Positions 8,869 through 16,519 of a stretch of 64,000 nucleotides of DNA are shown here, one piece after another; position 1 is the first letter of the stretch; the number at the start of each line of letters is the position of its first letter. The notes beneath the pieces were generated by a model. The model was not told the DNA's origin, made no database searches, and saw only the letters and a list, made by a program, of their open reading frames with translations. Origin of the DNA: Frigoribacterium faeni (lineage in GTDB: Bacteria; Actinomycetota; Actinomycetes; Actinomycetales; Microbacteriaceae); assembly GCF_011761235.1 (NCBI RefSeq), contig NZ_JAAOYW010000002.1, positions 930,001 to 994,000 on the forward strand, read 5' to 3'. The translations under genes and the position numbers were made by a program.

Positions 8869-8897
8869 TGGTCAAAAGGCGCTTTTCGGGCTACAGT
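8869..8897 (+). promoter_or_regulatory. Promoter of the PTS operon with an internal dyad
   Basis: TGGTCA and TACAGT are separated by 17 bp, a normal sigma-70-type arrangement, 88 bp upstream of the EIIA start. The spacer holds a perfect dyad AAAAG-GCG-CTTTT (8874-8886), a likely operator, possibly for the adjacent ROK protein. This A/T-rich patch stands out from its surroundings. Confidence 0.5.
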
Positions 8898-8984
8898 CGG
8901 GGCCAGCCCGTCGACAGATGTCGGGCATCCCTGTTCTCGCGAGCAGTCACGCGCCGCCGCGGCGCCGAGCGAAGGAGCCCGCCC

Positions 8985-9452
8985 ATGACCGTCGACCTGG
9001 CAGAAGAACTCTCCGTCGAGGCCGTGACGACCGCGGCCCGGCCCGCCGACTGGCGTGAGGCGGTCCGCCTCGCCGGCGACGGCCTCGTCGCCTCCGGCGC
9101 CACGACCGACGCCTACACCGACGAGATGATCGCGGCGGTCGACGAGCTCGGCCCCTACATCGTCATCGCCCCTGGCCTGGCGCTCGCGCACAGCCGCCCG
9201 TCGCCCGCCGTCAGCCGCACCGGGCTCTCGTGGGTCGGCCTCGCCGAGCCCGTCGCCTTCGGCCACAAGACCAACGACCCCGTCGACCTCGTCATCGGCC
9301 TCGCCGCCCTCGACCACGACGGCCACATCGAGGTCATGTCGGCGCTCGCCGGCGTGCTCGCCGACGACGAGGGACTCGCCCGCCTGCGCGCGGCGACGAC
9401 GCCCGACGAGGTGCTCGCCACCCTGCACGAGCTGGCCGTCGCGGCCGCCTAG
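8985..9452 (+). CDS. ulaC: PTS EIIA component (ascorbate/mannitol-type)
   Basis: A 155-residue phosphotransferase EIIA domain of the PTS_EIIA_2 superfamily. The active-site histidine is H69 in ALAHSRPSP. It accepts phosphate from HPr and passes it to the EIIB protein encoded next. The GAAGGAG ribosome-binding site sits 7 bases before the ATG. It is first in a three-gene operon whose EIIC is of the ascorbate (SgaT/UlaA) family, hence the symbol, but substrate specificity is not proven by sequence. Confidence 0.88.
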   Translation: MTVDLAEELSVEAVTTAARPADWREAVRLAGDGLVASGATTDAYTDEMIAAVDELGPYIVIAPGLALAHSRPSPAVSRTGLSWVGLAEPVAFGHKTNDPVDLVIGLAALDHDGHIEVMSALAGVLADDEGLARLRAATTPDEVLATLHELAVAAA

Positions 9453-9539
9453 CGGACCCGGCCCTCCCCACCTGCTCCCGCCGCGCCTCCTCGAGGCCGG
9501 TCACCCCACGCAACCCGAATCCCCGGAAGGGACACGACC

Positions 9540-9812
9540 ATGAAGATCATCACCGTCTGCGGCATGGGCATCGGCACGTCCGTGCTGCTCAAGATGAACG
9601 CCGAGAAGGCCCTCCGCGCACTCGACGTGGACGCCGACGTGGAGGCCGCCGACATCGGCACCGCCCGCGGCGCCGCCCGCACCGCCGAGCTCGTGCTCAC
9701 GAGCGAGGACCTGGTCGAGGAGCTCGGCCAGGTGCCCGCCAAGGTCGTCGTCATCGACAACTTCACCAACGTCGCCGAGATCCAGCAGAAGATCCAGGAC
9801 TCGATCGCCTGA
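9540..9812 (+). CDS. ulaB: PTS EIIB component (ascorbate-family)
   Basis: A 90-residue EIIB protein of the lactose/ascorbate type, normal length. The phosphorylated cysteine is C7 in the N-terminal VCGMGIGTSVLLK loop. It relays phosphate from EIIA to the incoming sugar in EIIC. It lies 87 bp after EIIA and 41 bp before EIIC, with GAAGGGAC upstream of the ATG. Confidence 0.9.
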   Translation: MKIITVCGMGIGTSVLLKMNAEKALRALDVDADVEAADIGTARGAARTAELVLTSEDLVEELGQVPAKVVVIDNFTNVAEIQQKIQDSIA

Positions 9813-9853
9813 CCCCCGGTCAGACGAGCGAGAGAAAGAACTAAGGAGTCCCA

Positions 9854-11380
9854 ATGGAGTGGCTGGTCGTCGTACTCGACTTCATCGGCAAGCAGATCCT
9901 CAACGTGCCTGCCTACCTGATCGGCATCATCACGGCGATCGGCCTGATCGCCCTGCGCCGCAACGCCGGACAGGTCGTGGGAGGCGCGCTCAAGGCGGCG
10001 ATCGGCTTCCTGATCCTGGGGGCGGGCGCCACGGTCGTCACCGGGGCCCTCGACCCGCTGGGAACGCTGATCCTCGCGGTCACCGGCGCCCAGGGCGTCA
10101 TCCCCACCAACGAGGTCATCGCGGCCGTCGCGCAGGAGCAGTACGGCGCGCAGAGCGCCTACGTGCTCGTGCTCGGGTTCCTCGTGATGCTGGCGCTGGC
10201 CCGCTTCACGCCGCTGAAGTACATCTTCCTCACCGGGCACCACATGGTGTTCATGTCGGTGCTGCTCACCGTGGTGCTCTCGGTCGGGCTCGGCAGCGGC
10301 CTCAGCTGGCTGACCGTCGTGCTCGGCGCCGTGCTGCTCGGCGTGATCATGGTCGTCATGCCGGCGTTCGCGCAGCCCTTCATGAAGAAGATCACCGGCG
10401 ACGACTCGATCGCGATCGGCCACTTCGGCACCCTCGGCTACGTCGCGGCGGCCTCGGCCGGCATCGCGGTCGGCAGCAAGAGCAAGTCGACCGAGGAGAT
10501 CAAGTTCCCCCAGGGGCTGAAGTTCCTGCGCGACTCGATGGTCGCCACGAGCCTCTCGATGGTGCTGATCTACCTGGTCTTCACCATCTGGGGCCTGATC
10601 AGCCTGCCGCAGGCCGAGGCGTTCGAGATCTTCGGCGTCACGGACGCGGGCGCGTTCATCATGGCCGGCTTCGCCCAGGCGCTGCAGTTCGGCGTCGGCG
10701 TCGCGATCATCCTCTACGGCGTGCGCACCGTGCTCGGCGAGCTCGTGCCCGCGTTCCAGGGCATCGCCGAGAAGGTCGTGCCGGGCGCCAAGCCCGCGCT
10801 CGACATCCCGCTGGTGTTCCCGTACGGCGCCAACGCCGTGCTCATCGGGTTCCTGTCGTCGTTCGCCGGCGGCCTCGTCGCCCTCGGCGTGCTCGCCGCG
10901 TGGCTCAACCCGGTCTTCGGCCTCGCGCTGATCCTGCCCGGCATGGTGCCGCACTTCTTCACCGGCGGCGGAGCAGGCGTCTTCGGCAACGCGACCGGCG
11001 GACGTCGCGGAGCGGTGGTCGGCGGCTTCGTCAACGGCCTCATCATCACGTTCCTGCCCGCGATCCTGCTGCTCGTGCTCGGCAACCTCGGGTTCGCGAA
11101 CAGCACCTTCGGCGACGCCGACTTCGGCTGGTTCGGCACGCTCATCGGCGCCAGCTTCCTCGGCAGCCCGATGGTCGGCGTGGTGCTCAGCCTCGTCATC
11201 GGCGCGGCCCTCGTCATCGGCGCCTCGATCTACCAGATCAAGCTCGTCGACGGCGGCTGGGTGCCCGGCCTGAAGCGCGACGAGCGCCTCGCGGCCGAGA
11301 AGGCCGTGGCGGACGCCGAGGCGAAGCGCGCCAAGGAGGCGGCGGCCGCGTCGTCGACGACGCGCACGTCCGCGTCGTGA
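9854..11380 (+). CDS. ulaA: PTS EIIC component, ascorbate-type (SgaT/UlaA family)
   Basis: A 508-residue membrane transporter of the SgaT/UlaA family that imports and phosphorylates a sugar acid, classically L-ascorbate. It is hydrophobic throughout, with around ten or more spans, and carries GHHMVFMSVLL, KYIFLTGHH and the GGGAGVFGNATGGRRGA loop. The ~35-residue Lys/Ala/Glu C-terminal tail is cytoplasmic. AAGGAG lies 5 bases before the ATG. No lactonase (UlaG), decarboxylase (UlaD) or isomerase genes are in this window, so the rest of the pathway must be elsewhere or the substrate may differ. Transketolase across the ROK gene could use its pentose-phosphate product. Confidence 0.88.
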   Translation: MEWLVVVLDFIGKQILNVPAYLIGIITAIGLIALRRNAGQVVGGALKAAIGFLILGAGATVVTGALDPLGTLILAVTGAQGVIPTNEVIAAVAQEQYGAQSAYVLVLGFLVMLALARFTPLKYIFLTGHHMVFMSVLLTVVLSVGLGSGLSWLTVVLGAVLLGVIMVVMPAFAQPFMKKITGDDSIAIGHFGTLGYVAAASAGIAVGSKSKSTEEIKFPQGLKFLRDSMVATSLSMVLIYLVFTIWGLISLPQAEAFEIFGVTDAGAFIMAGFAQALQFGVGVAIILYGVRTVLGELVPAFQGIAEKVVPGAKPALDIPLVFPYGANAVLIGFLSSFAGGLVALGVLAAWLNPVFGLALILPGMVPHFFTGGGAGVFGNATGGRRGAVVGGFVNGLIITFLPAILLLVLGNLGFANSTFGDADFGWFGTLIGASFLGSPMVGVVLSLVIGAALVIGASIYQIKLVDGGWVPGLKRDERLAAEKAVADAEAKRAKEAAAASSTTRTSAS

Positions 11381-11415
11381 GCTGCGGCCCGCGCCGCTGC
11401 TCCTAGCCCTGCCCC

Positions 11416-11480
11416 GAACACCCCGAAGTGGACGAAGCACCCCGAAACGACGGGGTTCTTCGTCCACAACGGGGTGTTTC
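11416..11480. repeat. 65-nt hairpin, family B copy 1
   Basis: It folds into arms of ~29 nt with a 6-nt loop (AAACGA). Each arm holds two copies of a constant block CACCCCG (complement CGGGGTG) separated by ~12 variable nt (here AAGTGGACGAAG). This is the constant-middle-constant design shared with families H and I. Confidence 0.85.
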
Positions 11481-11537
11481 GCGCGAAGCGGGCCCGCGGG
11501 CTCGGGGGCGTGTGGCGCCGGCGCGCCAGTTCGCCAG

Positions 11538-11582
11538 CGAAGGAGGCGCGGTGTCGGTCGGACCGGCACCGCGCCTCCTTCG
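11538..11582. repeat. 45-nt hairpin, family D (GGAGGCGCGG stem)
   Basis: CGAAGGAGGCGCGGTG pairs perfectly with CACCGCGCCTCCTTCG around a short CCGGTC-like inner stem. It follows the EIIC gene and could end its transcript. An identical copy sits in the second duplication unit. Confidence 0.8.
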
Positions 11583-11647
11583 TGTGTGCGGGTGGTTGCG
11601 GGGCCGGGGCGCGCCGCCGCGCCAGCCCGCGCACCCCGAACACCCCG

Positions 11648-11712
11648 AAGCACCCCGAAGTGGACGGAACACCCCGAAACGACGGGGTGTTTCGTCCACA
11701 ACGGGGTGTTTC
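11648..11712. repeat. 65-nt hairpin, family B copy 2
   Basis: Same length, loop and constant CACCCCG blocks as copy 1. The middle section is AAGTGGACGGAA. Two extra CACCCCGAA units precede it in tandem (11631-11650). Confidence 0.82.
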
Positions 11713-11742
11713 CCGGGTGCTGGGCGGCAGTGGTGCGCGTCC

Positions 11743-11800
11743 AACCACGTTCCGTTCAAAGAACCACGGAGCACCGTGGTTCTTTGAACGGAACGTGGTT
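11743..11800. repeat. 58-nt perfect hairpin, family C copy 1
   Basis: Two 27-nt arms are perfectly complementary around the 4-nt loop AGCA. The left arm starts AACCACGTTCCGTTCAAAG. It is A/T-richer than its surroundings. The second copy at 12186 has two mismatches in the arms. Confidence 0.88.
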
Positions 11801-11862
11801 CTTCGCAGGAGGCGGGGCTGTCGGCGTCGTGGCGCGCGCGGCCCGCGTCGGGCGCACGTCCC

Positions 11863-11927
11863 GAACACCCCGAAGTGGACGAAGCACCCCGAAACGACGG
11901 GGTTCTTCGTCCACAACGGGGTGTTTC
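11863..11927. repeat. 65-nt hairpin, family B copy 3
   Basis: Identical to copy 1 over the full 65 nt as read; first element of the second duplication unit. Confidence 0.85.
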
Positions 11928-11971
11928 CCGTGAGGCGGGCTCGGGGCGCCAGCGCGTATGCAGTTCGCCAA

Positions 11972-12016
11972 CGAAGGAGGCGCGGTGTCGGTCGGACCGG
12001 CACCGCGCCTCCTTCG
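11972..12016. repeat. 45-nt hairpin, family D (second copy)
   Basis: Identical to the copy at 11538-11582. It is the second element of the second duplication unit. Confidence 0.8.
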
Positions 12017-12090
12017 TGTGTGCGGGTGGTTGCGGGGCGGGGCGCGTCGCTGCGCCAGCCCGCGCACCCCGAACACCCCGAAGCACCCCG

Positions 12091-12155
12091 AAGCACCCCG
12101 AAGTGGACGAAACACCCCGAAACGACGGGGTTCTTCTTCCACAACGGGGTGTTTC
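12091..12155. repeat. 65-nt hairpin, family B copy 4
   Basis: Same layout as the other B copies, preceded by three tandem CACCCCGAAG units. One arm position has drifted (TTCTTCTTCC instead of TTCTTCGTCC). Confidence 0.82.
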
Positions 12156-12185
12156 ACGGGCGCCGGGCGGCCGCGGTGCGCGTCG

Positions 12186-12243
12186 AACCACGTTCCGTTC
12201 AAAGAACCACTGAGCACCGTGGTTCTTTGAACGGAACGGGGTT
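12186..12243. repeat. 58-nt hairpin, family C copy 2
   Basis: Same 58-nt length as copy 1, with changes at the loop-proximal position (CACTGAGCACCG) and near the right end. Flanking sequence matches copy 1, as expected from the block duplication. Confidence 0.85.
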
Positions 12244-12305
12244 CTCCGCAGGAGGCGGGGCTGTCGGCGTCATGGCCCGCGCGGCCCGCGTGTGGCGCAC
12301 GGCCC

Positions 12306-12370
12306 GAACACCCCGAAGTGGACGGAACACCCGGAAACGACGGGGTTCTTCGTCCACAACGGGGTTCTTC
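12306..12370. repeat. 65-nt hairpin, family B copy 5
   Basis: A fifth B hairpin marks the start of a third, truncated duplication unit. It has one change in the inner constant block. The next ~150 bp up to the TerC stop are G+C-rich low-complexity sequence with nothing else recognisable. Confidence 0.82.
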
Positions 12371-12519
12371 GGGGGCGGCGGGGCGGCAGGGGAGTTGCTC
12401 AGGCGGCGGCGCGGGAGGGGGTACGCGAGAGCGCCGCGGCCCCGGGGCGGGGACGCGGCGCTCGGCGGCGGCGGTGCTGCGGCTCGGCGGGCAGCGGCGG
12501 CGCTGCGGCAGCGGGCGGG

Positions 12520-13584
12520 TCAGTGCGCCCCGTTGTCGTCCTTCCGCGAGGCGGCAGAGGAGGAGGAGTCGTGTGCGTGCGTGATCGGCTCGCCCTCGAC
12601 CGTCTCGCGCTTCTTCTTCTCGGCGTCCCCGCGGGTCTTCGCGAGGCTGGCGACGGTGGCGACGGTGATGGTCGCGCCGATGAAGAGCAGCGACAGCCAG
12701 ATCGGGATCTCGGGCACCCAGAGCAGCGGCTCGCCGCCGTTGATGAAGGGCACCTCGTTGACGTGCAGGGCGTGGAACACCAGCTTCACGCCGATGAAGG
12801 CGAGGATGACCGCGAGCCCCTGCGACAGGTAGACGAGGCGCTCGAGCAGCCCGCCGATCAGGAAGTACAGCTGACGCAGCCCCATCAGCGCGAACGCGTT
12901 GGCGGTGAAGACGATGTACGCCTCGTTCGTGAGGCCGTAGATCGCGGGGATCGAGTCGAGCGCGAAGACCAGGTCGACGAAGCCGATCGCGATGACGCAG
13001 AGCAGCAGTGGCGTGACGAAGCGCTTGCCCTTGATCTTGGTCGTGAACTTGTCGCCGTCGAAGTCGTCGTGCACCGGCAGGATGCGCCGGGCGACCCGGA
13101 CGAACATGTTGTCGGCCGCGTTGCCGCCGTGGTCGCCCTTGATCTGCTGGTAGGCGAGGACGAAGAGCAGCGCTCCGAAGATGTAGAAGACCCACGAGAA
13201 GTTCTCGATCAGGGCGGCGCCGGCGGCGATGAACCCGGCGCGCATGATCAGCGCGATGACGATGCCGATCATCAGCACCTTCTGCTGGTACATCCGCGGG
13301 ATGGCGAACCCGGTCATGATCAGCAGGAACACGAAGAGGTTGTCGATCGACAGCGCCTTCTCGGTGAGGTAGCCGGCGAAGTACTCGCCGCCGAAGCCCC
13401 AGCCGCTCGTGAAGCCGATGCCGACGCCGAAGAGCAGCGCGAGCCCGATGTAGAAGGCGGACCAGCGGGCGGACTCGCCGATCGTGGGCTCGTGCGGCTT
13501 GCGCACGTGCGTGAAGAACTCGTACACGAAGAAGGCGATCGTCACACCGATGGTGATGAGCCAGGTGGTGAGGGTGATGTTCAC
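12520..13584 (-). CDS. TerC/Alx family membrane protein
   Basis: A 354-residue integral membrane protein of the TerC family, linked to metal (manganese/tellurite) homeostasis and to metalation of exported proteins. About nine spans are visible. Family signatures are EYFAGYLTEKALSIDNLFVF near residue 70 and GFVDLVFALDSIPAIYGLTNEAYIVFTANAFALMGLRQLYFL near 210, both with the conserved membrane Asp residues. The C-terminus is a charged His/Ser-rich tail. It starts with GTG after GGAGAG. A yybP-ykoY-type Mn riboswitch is often upstream of such genes elsewhere, but I could not recognise one here. It stands alone on the minus strand. Confidence 0.9.
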   Translation of the reverse strand: MNITLTTWLITIGVTIAFFVYEFFTHVRKPHEPTIGESARWSAFYIGLALLFGVGIGFTSGWGFGGEYFAGYLTEKALSIDNLFVFLLIMTGFAIPRMYQQKVLMIGIVIALIMRAGFIAAGAALIENFSWVFYIFGALLFVLAYQQIKGDHGGNAADNMFVRVARRILPVHDDFDGDKFTTKIKGKRFVTPLLLCVIAIGFVDLVFALDSIPAIYGLTNEAYIVFTANAFALMGLRQLYFLIGGLLERLVYLSQGLAVILAFIGVKLVFHALHVNEVPFINGGEPLLWVPEIPIWLSLLFIGATITVATVASLAKTRGDAEKKKRETVEGEPITHAHDSSSSAASRKDDNGAH

Positions 13585-13772
13585 GGGGGTCTCTCCGCAG
13601 AGGTCGGGCTGTGAGGCAGCGGGCCCTGCGCACGCACGGCGAAGGGGGTCTGATCGACCGTAGGTCGACCAGCGCTGTCAGCGTGCCCCCAAGCTGCCCC
13701 GACACTGCTGTGAAGCTGCGGCCCCTGCAAGCTTCAGGGGGTAGAAGCGGGCCCGAGAGCGGTCCCGGAGCC

Positions 13773-14294
13773 CTAGACCGCGGGAGCCTGACCCGGGGAG
13801 GCGGCGACCCTGTCGATCTCGGCGGTCACGCCCCCGAGTACCTTGGTCATGTACGGGCCCCAGAGCAGGCGCACGACGGCGCGCACCAGCAGCCCGCGAC
13901 CGGGCTTCGCCTCGAACGAGTACTGCCAGCAGATGCGGGTGCCCGACCCCTCCTCGTCCTCGTGGTCGAGCGGCTCGTACCACCACTCGGCGCGGCCGCG
14001 GCCGACGAGGGCGCGAAGCGGGCCGCGGAAGTCGCTCAGCTCGTAGACGAACAGGGCCGGGCGCGCGACGGTGACGAGGGTCTCGACGAGCTGGCCTCCG
14101 CCGGAGAGCTCGAGGCGGCGGGTCTGGCCGGGGGAGTCCCACGCTCCGGTCTGGCCGTGCACGGCGACGACGGCGGGCAGCGGACCGGAGCGGGGGTAGA
14201 AGCCCACCGGTGTCATCGGCGTGCCGATCTCCCACGCCCGCCCGAGGGACGCCGTCGTCACACCCTCGCGGATCGCACTCGCTGTCGTGGTCAT
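13773..14294 (-). CDS. SRPBCC-superfamily protein (polyketide cyclase-like)
   Basis: A 173-residue soluble protein with the pattern of the START/SRPBCC ligand-binding fold: EIGTPMTPVGFYPRSGPLPAVVAVHGQTGAWDSPGQTRRLELSGG is cut here only by its turns, then LSDFRGPLRALVGRGRAEWWYEP and a closing C-terminal helix with PYMTKVLGGVTAEID. Bacterial members bind hydrophobic ligands, but the substrate is unknown. It is transcribed away from the DUF1992 gene. No Shine-Dalgarno is obvious, and no clear leaderless -10 box is present either. Confidence 0.65.
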   Translation of the reverse strand: MTTTASAIREGVTTASLGRAWEIGTPMTPVGFYPRSGPLPAVVAVHGQTGAWDSPGQTRRLELSGGGQLVETLVTVARPALFVYELSDFRGPLRALVGRGRAEWWYEPLDHEDEEGSGTRICWQYSFEAKPGRGLLVRAVVRLLWGPYMTKVLGGVTAEIDRVAASPGQAPAV

Positions 14295-14360
14295 GACGAT
14301 TGTTCGGAGTCACCCGTCCAGGGGACTGGTCGTTCTCTCCCGGCACTTTCTTGCCCACCG

Positions 14361-14497
14361 TTCAGGAAGCTCCGTCCTGAATGCCGCGCCCCCCTCTCGC
14401 CTCATTCAGGAACCTGCGTCCTGATCCTCGCGAGCGAAGGAGGCGCGTTCCTGAACCGTGCACAGTTCAGGAACCAGCGCGCTCGGCTTCCTGAATT
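14361..14497. repeat. TTCAGGAAC interspersed element (family E, copy 1)
   Basis: The block holds three nested palindromic pairs built from TTCAGGAA and TTCCTGAA (14361-14381, 14405-14454, 14465-14497), with a GAAGGAGGCGCG core before one right arm. Related blocks lie at 29232 and 43087. It fills most of the 319-bp gap between divergent genes. Confidence 0.75.
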
Positions 14498-14600
14498 GCG
14501 CCTGCCCGGGGCCGCGCCCGGCGTCCGCCGCAGCCTGCCCCGGGCATCCGCTCCGCACCCGCCCCGCACCCGCCCGGCACCCGCCCGGCACCCCGCGGCG

Positions 14601-14613
14601 TACCCTCGACGGC
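14601..14613 (+). promoter_or_regulatory. Leaderless -10 box of DUF1992 gene
   Basis: TACCCT lies exactly 7 nt before the ATG. This is the spacing at which transcription would start on the start codon. It is one of about twenty such cases in the window. Confidence 0.55.
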
Positions 14614-15213
14614 ATGTCAGGGGAGCACGGCACCACGCCGCCGCCGAACGACCCGCGCGTCGCCGCCGCGCGCTACCGCGTCGAGGGCGAGCGCCCGCCC
14701 GACGACGCCCCCCGCGACACCCGCACCGCCGCCGAGATGCGCGCCTGGGCCCGCACCGCGATCGACCTCGCCGTGCAGCGCGGCGAGTTCGACGACCTGC
14801 CCCTCGCCGGCAAGCCGCTGCCCGGCCTCGCCGGCGGCACGGTCGACCCCGACTGGTGGATCAGGGGCCTGATCGAGAGGGAGGGGCTCACCGGCCTGGC
14901 GCCTCCTGCGCTCTCGCTCCGCACCGAGCACCAGCAGCTCGACGACACCCTCGACGCGCTCGGCACCGAGGCCGCCGTGCGCGCGCACCTCGACGACTTC
15001 AACGCCCGGATCGTGGAGGCGCGGCGCCAGCTGACCGGCGGACCTCCCGTCGTCACGCCCACGCGCGACGTCGACGACGAGCTCAGGAGGTGGCGCGGCC
15101 GCCGAGAGGAACGGCGTGCGGCCCGCGCCGCGGCCGTCGAGCCCACACCCCCGACCCGCCGAGAGCGACGGGCCCTGCGACGAGAGCTGAGGAGGCGCCG
15201 CCGCGACGGGTGA
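14614..15213 (+). CDS. DUF1992 (DnaJC28-like) domain protein
   Basis: A 199-residue protein whose middle matches the DUF1992/DnaJ-homologue C28 conserved domain: IDLAVQRGEFDDLPLAGKPLPGL then DWWIRGLIEREGL. The domain is named for eukaryotic J-proteins, but no J-domain is present here. The function is unknown. The C-terminus is very Arg-rich (RRELRRRRRDG) and may bind nucleic acid. There is no Shine-Dalgarno, and TACCCT 7 nt before ATG suggests a leaderless mRNA. The stop codon lies inside a terminator hairpin. Confidence 0.85.
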   Translation: MSGEHGTTPPPNDPRVAAARYRVEGERPPDDAPRDTRTAAEMRAWARTAIDLAVQRGEFDDLPLAGKPLPGLAGGTVDPDWWIRGLIEREGLTGLAPPALSLRTEHQQLDDTLDALGTEAAVRAHLDDFNARIVEARRQLTGGPPVVTPTRDVDDELRRWRGRREERRAARAAAVEPTPPTRRERRALRRELRRRRRDG

Positions 15214-15229
15214 GAGCGCTCACCCGTCC
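15206..15229 (+). terminator. Terminator overlapping the DUF1992 stop
   Basis: A perfect 10-bp stem GACGGGTGAG / CTCACCCGTC closes a 4-nt AGCG loop; the TGA at 15211-15213 sits inside the left arm. Confidence 0.7.
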
Positions 15230-15281
15230 GAGGTGACCCGGATGAACCTGGGAGCGCACTCGGTTCGGGGGACGGATCGCG

Positions 15282-15289
15282 ATAGGGTC
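15282..15289 (+). promoter_or_regulatory. GATAGGGT -10-like box before the NlpC/P60 gene
   Basis: GATAGGGT lies 25 nt upstream of the GTG start. The same octamer in a CGATAGGGT context precedes the M23 peptidase gene (20478). Both genes encode secreted cell-wall hydrolases, so they might share a promoter class. Confidence 0.4.
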
Positions 15290-15314
15290 GAGCGTTCCCT
15301 CCAGACCGACCACC

Positions 15315-16385
15315 GTGACCGTGAGGACCGCCCGAGTGACGACCACCGCCTCCCCGAGCCCGTCGTCCGACGGCGCGCCGGGTCGAGGCGACGTCGAGGC
15401 CGGTCGCGGCCCCGGCGGCGGCGCTCTGCTGCGGCCCCGCGGCCGACGCCGGGCCGAGGCCGCGGTTCTGCCGCAGACCTGCCGGGCCTCGTTCGTGCAG
15501 CCAGAGGCGCTCGTCGACGCGTCCGTCGCCGCGGCCGAGGCCGCCGTCGTGACGGTCCCCGGGCTCAGCGGACGCCGGGCCGCCCGGGCCGCGCGCTCGT
15601 CCCGGGCCGAGGAGCGCCGCCTGGCCGGGCTGGTCCGCCGACCCGGGCTGCTCGCGCGCACCGCCCCGTCGGCAGCAGCAGCGGCCCCGGCCCACGTCCC
15701 GACCTCCCGCCGTCTCGCCGGCGTGCTCAAGCGGGTCTCCGTCGCCGCGGCGCTCGTCGGCTTCGCCGCGAGCGGCACGCTGCCCCTGATCGCGGGGGCC
15801 GGCCAGGAGGCCCAGGCCGTCGCCTCGGGCGCCGGCGGCTCGGCCGTGTCCGCCGCCGGGCAGCAGCACCTCTCGGTCGACGCGGACGTCGTCTCGGACG
15901 AGGTCTCCCGCGACGCGTACTCGGCCACGTCGATGATCGACGCCCAGACGCAGCTGCTCCGCAACCGCACCGCCGCGACCTCGACCGAGTGGGACGGCCG
16001 CACCACCGCCTCCTACCTGGCCGACCCGCTCTACGACACCTTCGACCGCAGCCAGGTGCTGTCGGTCGCGCTGCAGTACGTCGGCACGCCCTACGTGCAC
16101 GGCGGCGAGGACCCGACGAAGTTCGACTGCTCGGGCCTCATCACGTTCGTCTACAGCCAGTTCGGCATCGAGCTGACCCACTACGTGCCCGCTCAGGACA
16201 CCGAGGGCACGCGCGTCTCGGCCGAGGAGGCCGTGCCCGGCGACCTCGTCGTGTTCGACAACCTGGCGCACGACGGCATCTACGCGGGCGACGGGATGAT
16301 CCTCGACGCTCCCAAGCCCGGCGGGTTCGTCAGCGTGCGGCCGATCTGGGACTCCCCGCACCACTTCGTGCGCATCGGCTCGTAG
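15315..16385 (+). CDS. NlpC/P60 family cell-wall peptidase
   Basis: A 356-residue exported peptidoglycan hydrolase. A long basic N-terminus precedes a single hydrophobic segment (~139-163) that acts as an internal signal or anchor. The C-terminal NlpC/P60 domain starts near 245 (SQVLSVALQYVGTPY). The catalytic Cys is C272 in FDCSGLI, the His is H319 in LAHDGIYAGDGM, and a third polar residue is H349 or H350 (PHHFVRIG). It cleaves stem-peptide bonds of peptidoglycan, typically in division or remodelling. The ~140-residue cytoplasmic N-terminal part is unusual; a later start near residue 130 cannot be excluded. Confidence 0.88.
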   Translation: MTVRTARVTTTASPSPSSDGAPGRGDVEAGRGPGGGALLRPRGRRRAEAAVLPQTCRASFVQPEALVDASVAAAEAAVVTVPGLSGRRAARAARSSRAEERRLAGLVRRPGLLARTAPSAAAAAPAHVPTSRRLAGVLKRVSVAAALVGFAASGTLPLIAGAGQEAQAVASGAGGSAVSAAGQQHLSVDADVVSDEVSRDAYSATSMIDAQTQLLRNRTAATSTEWDGRTTASYLADPLYDTFDRSQVLSVALQYVGTPYVHGGEDPTKFDCSGLITFVYSQFGIELTHYVPAQDTEGTRVSAEEAVPGDLVVFDNLAHDGIYAGDGMILDAPKPGGFVSVRPIWDSPHHFVRIGS

Positions 16386-16405
16386 CGCGGGACGCGCCGG
16401 GCAGT

Positions 16406-16486
16406 CACTGCGCGCGGGACGCGCTGGCTGGCCACTGCGCGCGGGACGCGCCAGTGAGTCACTGCGCGCGGAACCGGCTGGCGGGC
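16406..16486. repeat. 27-bp tandem repeat, three units
   Basis: Units beginning CACTGCGCGCGGGACGCGC start at 16406, 16433 and 16460 and degenerate after the third. They fill the space between the convergent NlpC/P60 and SulP genes. Confidence 0.75.
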
Positions 16487-16519
16487 CCAGGCTGCCCGCC
16501 TCGGCCTCGGCCCTCGCCC

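Larger units (their letters stand above)
11416..12370. repeat. 443-bp tandem duplication made of palindromes
   Basis: The gap between the convergent EIIC and TerC genes is a repeat block. A unit of about 443 bp occurs twice (11416-11862 and 11863-12305), followed by one more family B hairpin. Each unit holds, in order: a 65-nt family B hairpin, a 45-nt family D hairpin, a second family B hairpin, and a 58-nt family C hairpin. Matching landmarks are 434-447 bp apart. Long open frames cross the block on both strands but shift between the units, so I regard it as non-coding. Confidence 0.88.

Noticed and set aside
11403-12832. Long open frames on both strands through the hairpin block between EIIC and TerC
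   Set aside because: They arise from G+C-rich palindromes that lack stops in several frames; frames shift between the two duplicated units, and no start signal or known domain is present.
13585-13772. yybP-ykoY-type manganese riboswitch upstream of terC
   Set aside because: Only short dyads (GATCGACC/GGTCGACC, GAAGCT/AGCTTC) are visible; no conserved riboswitch core could be recognised by eye.
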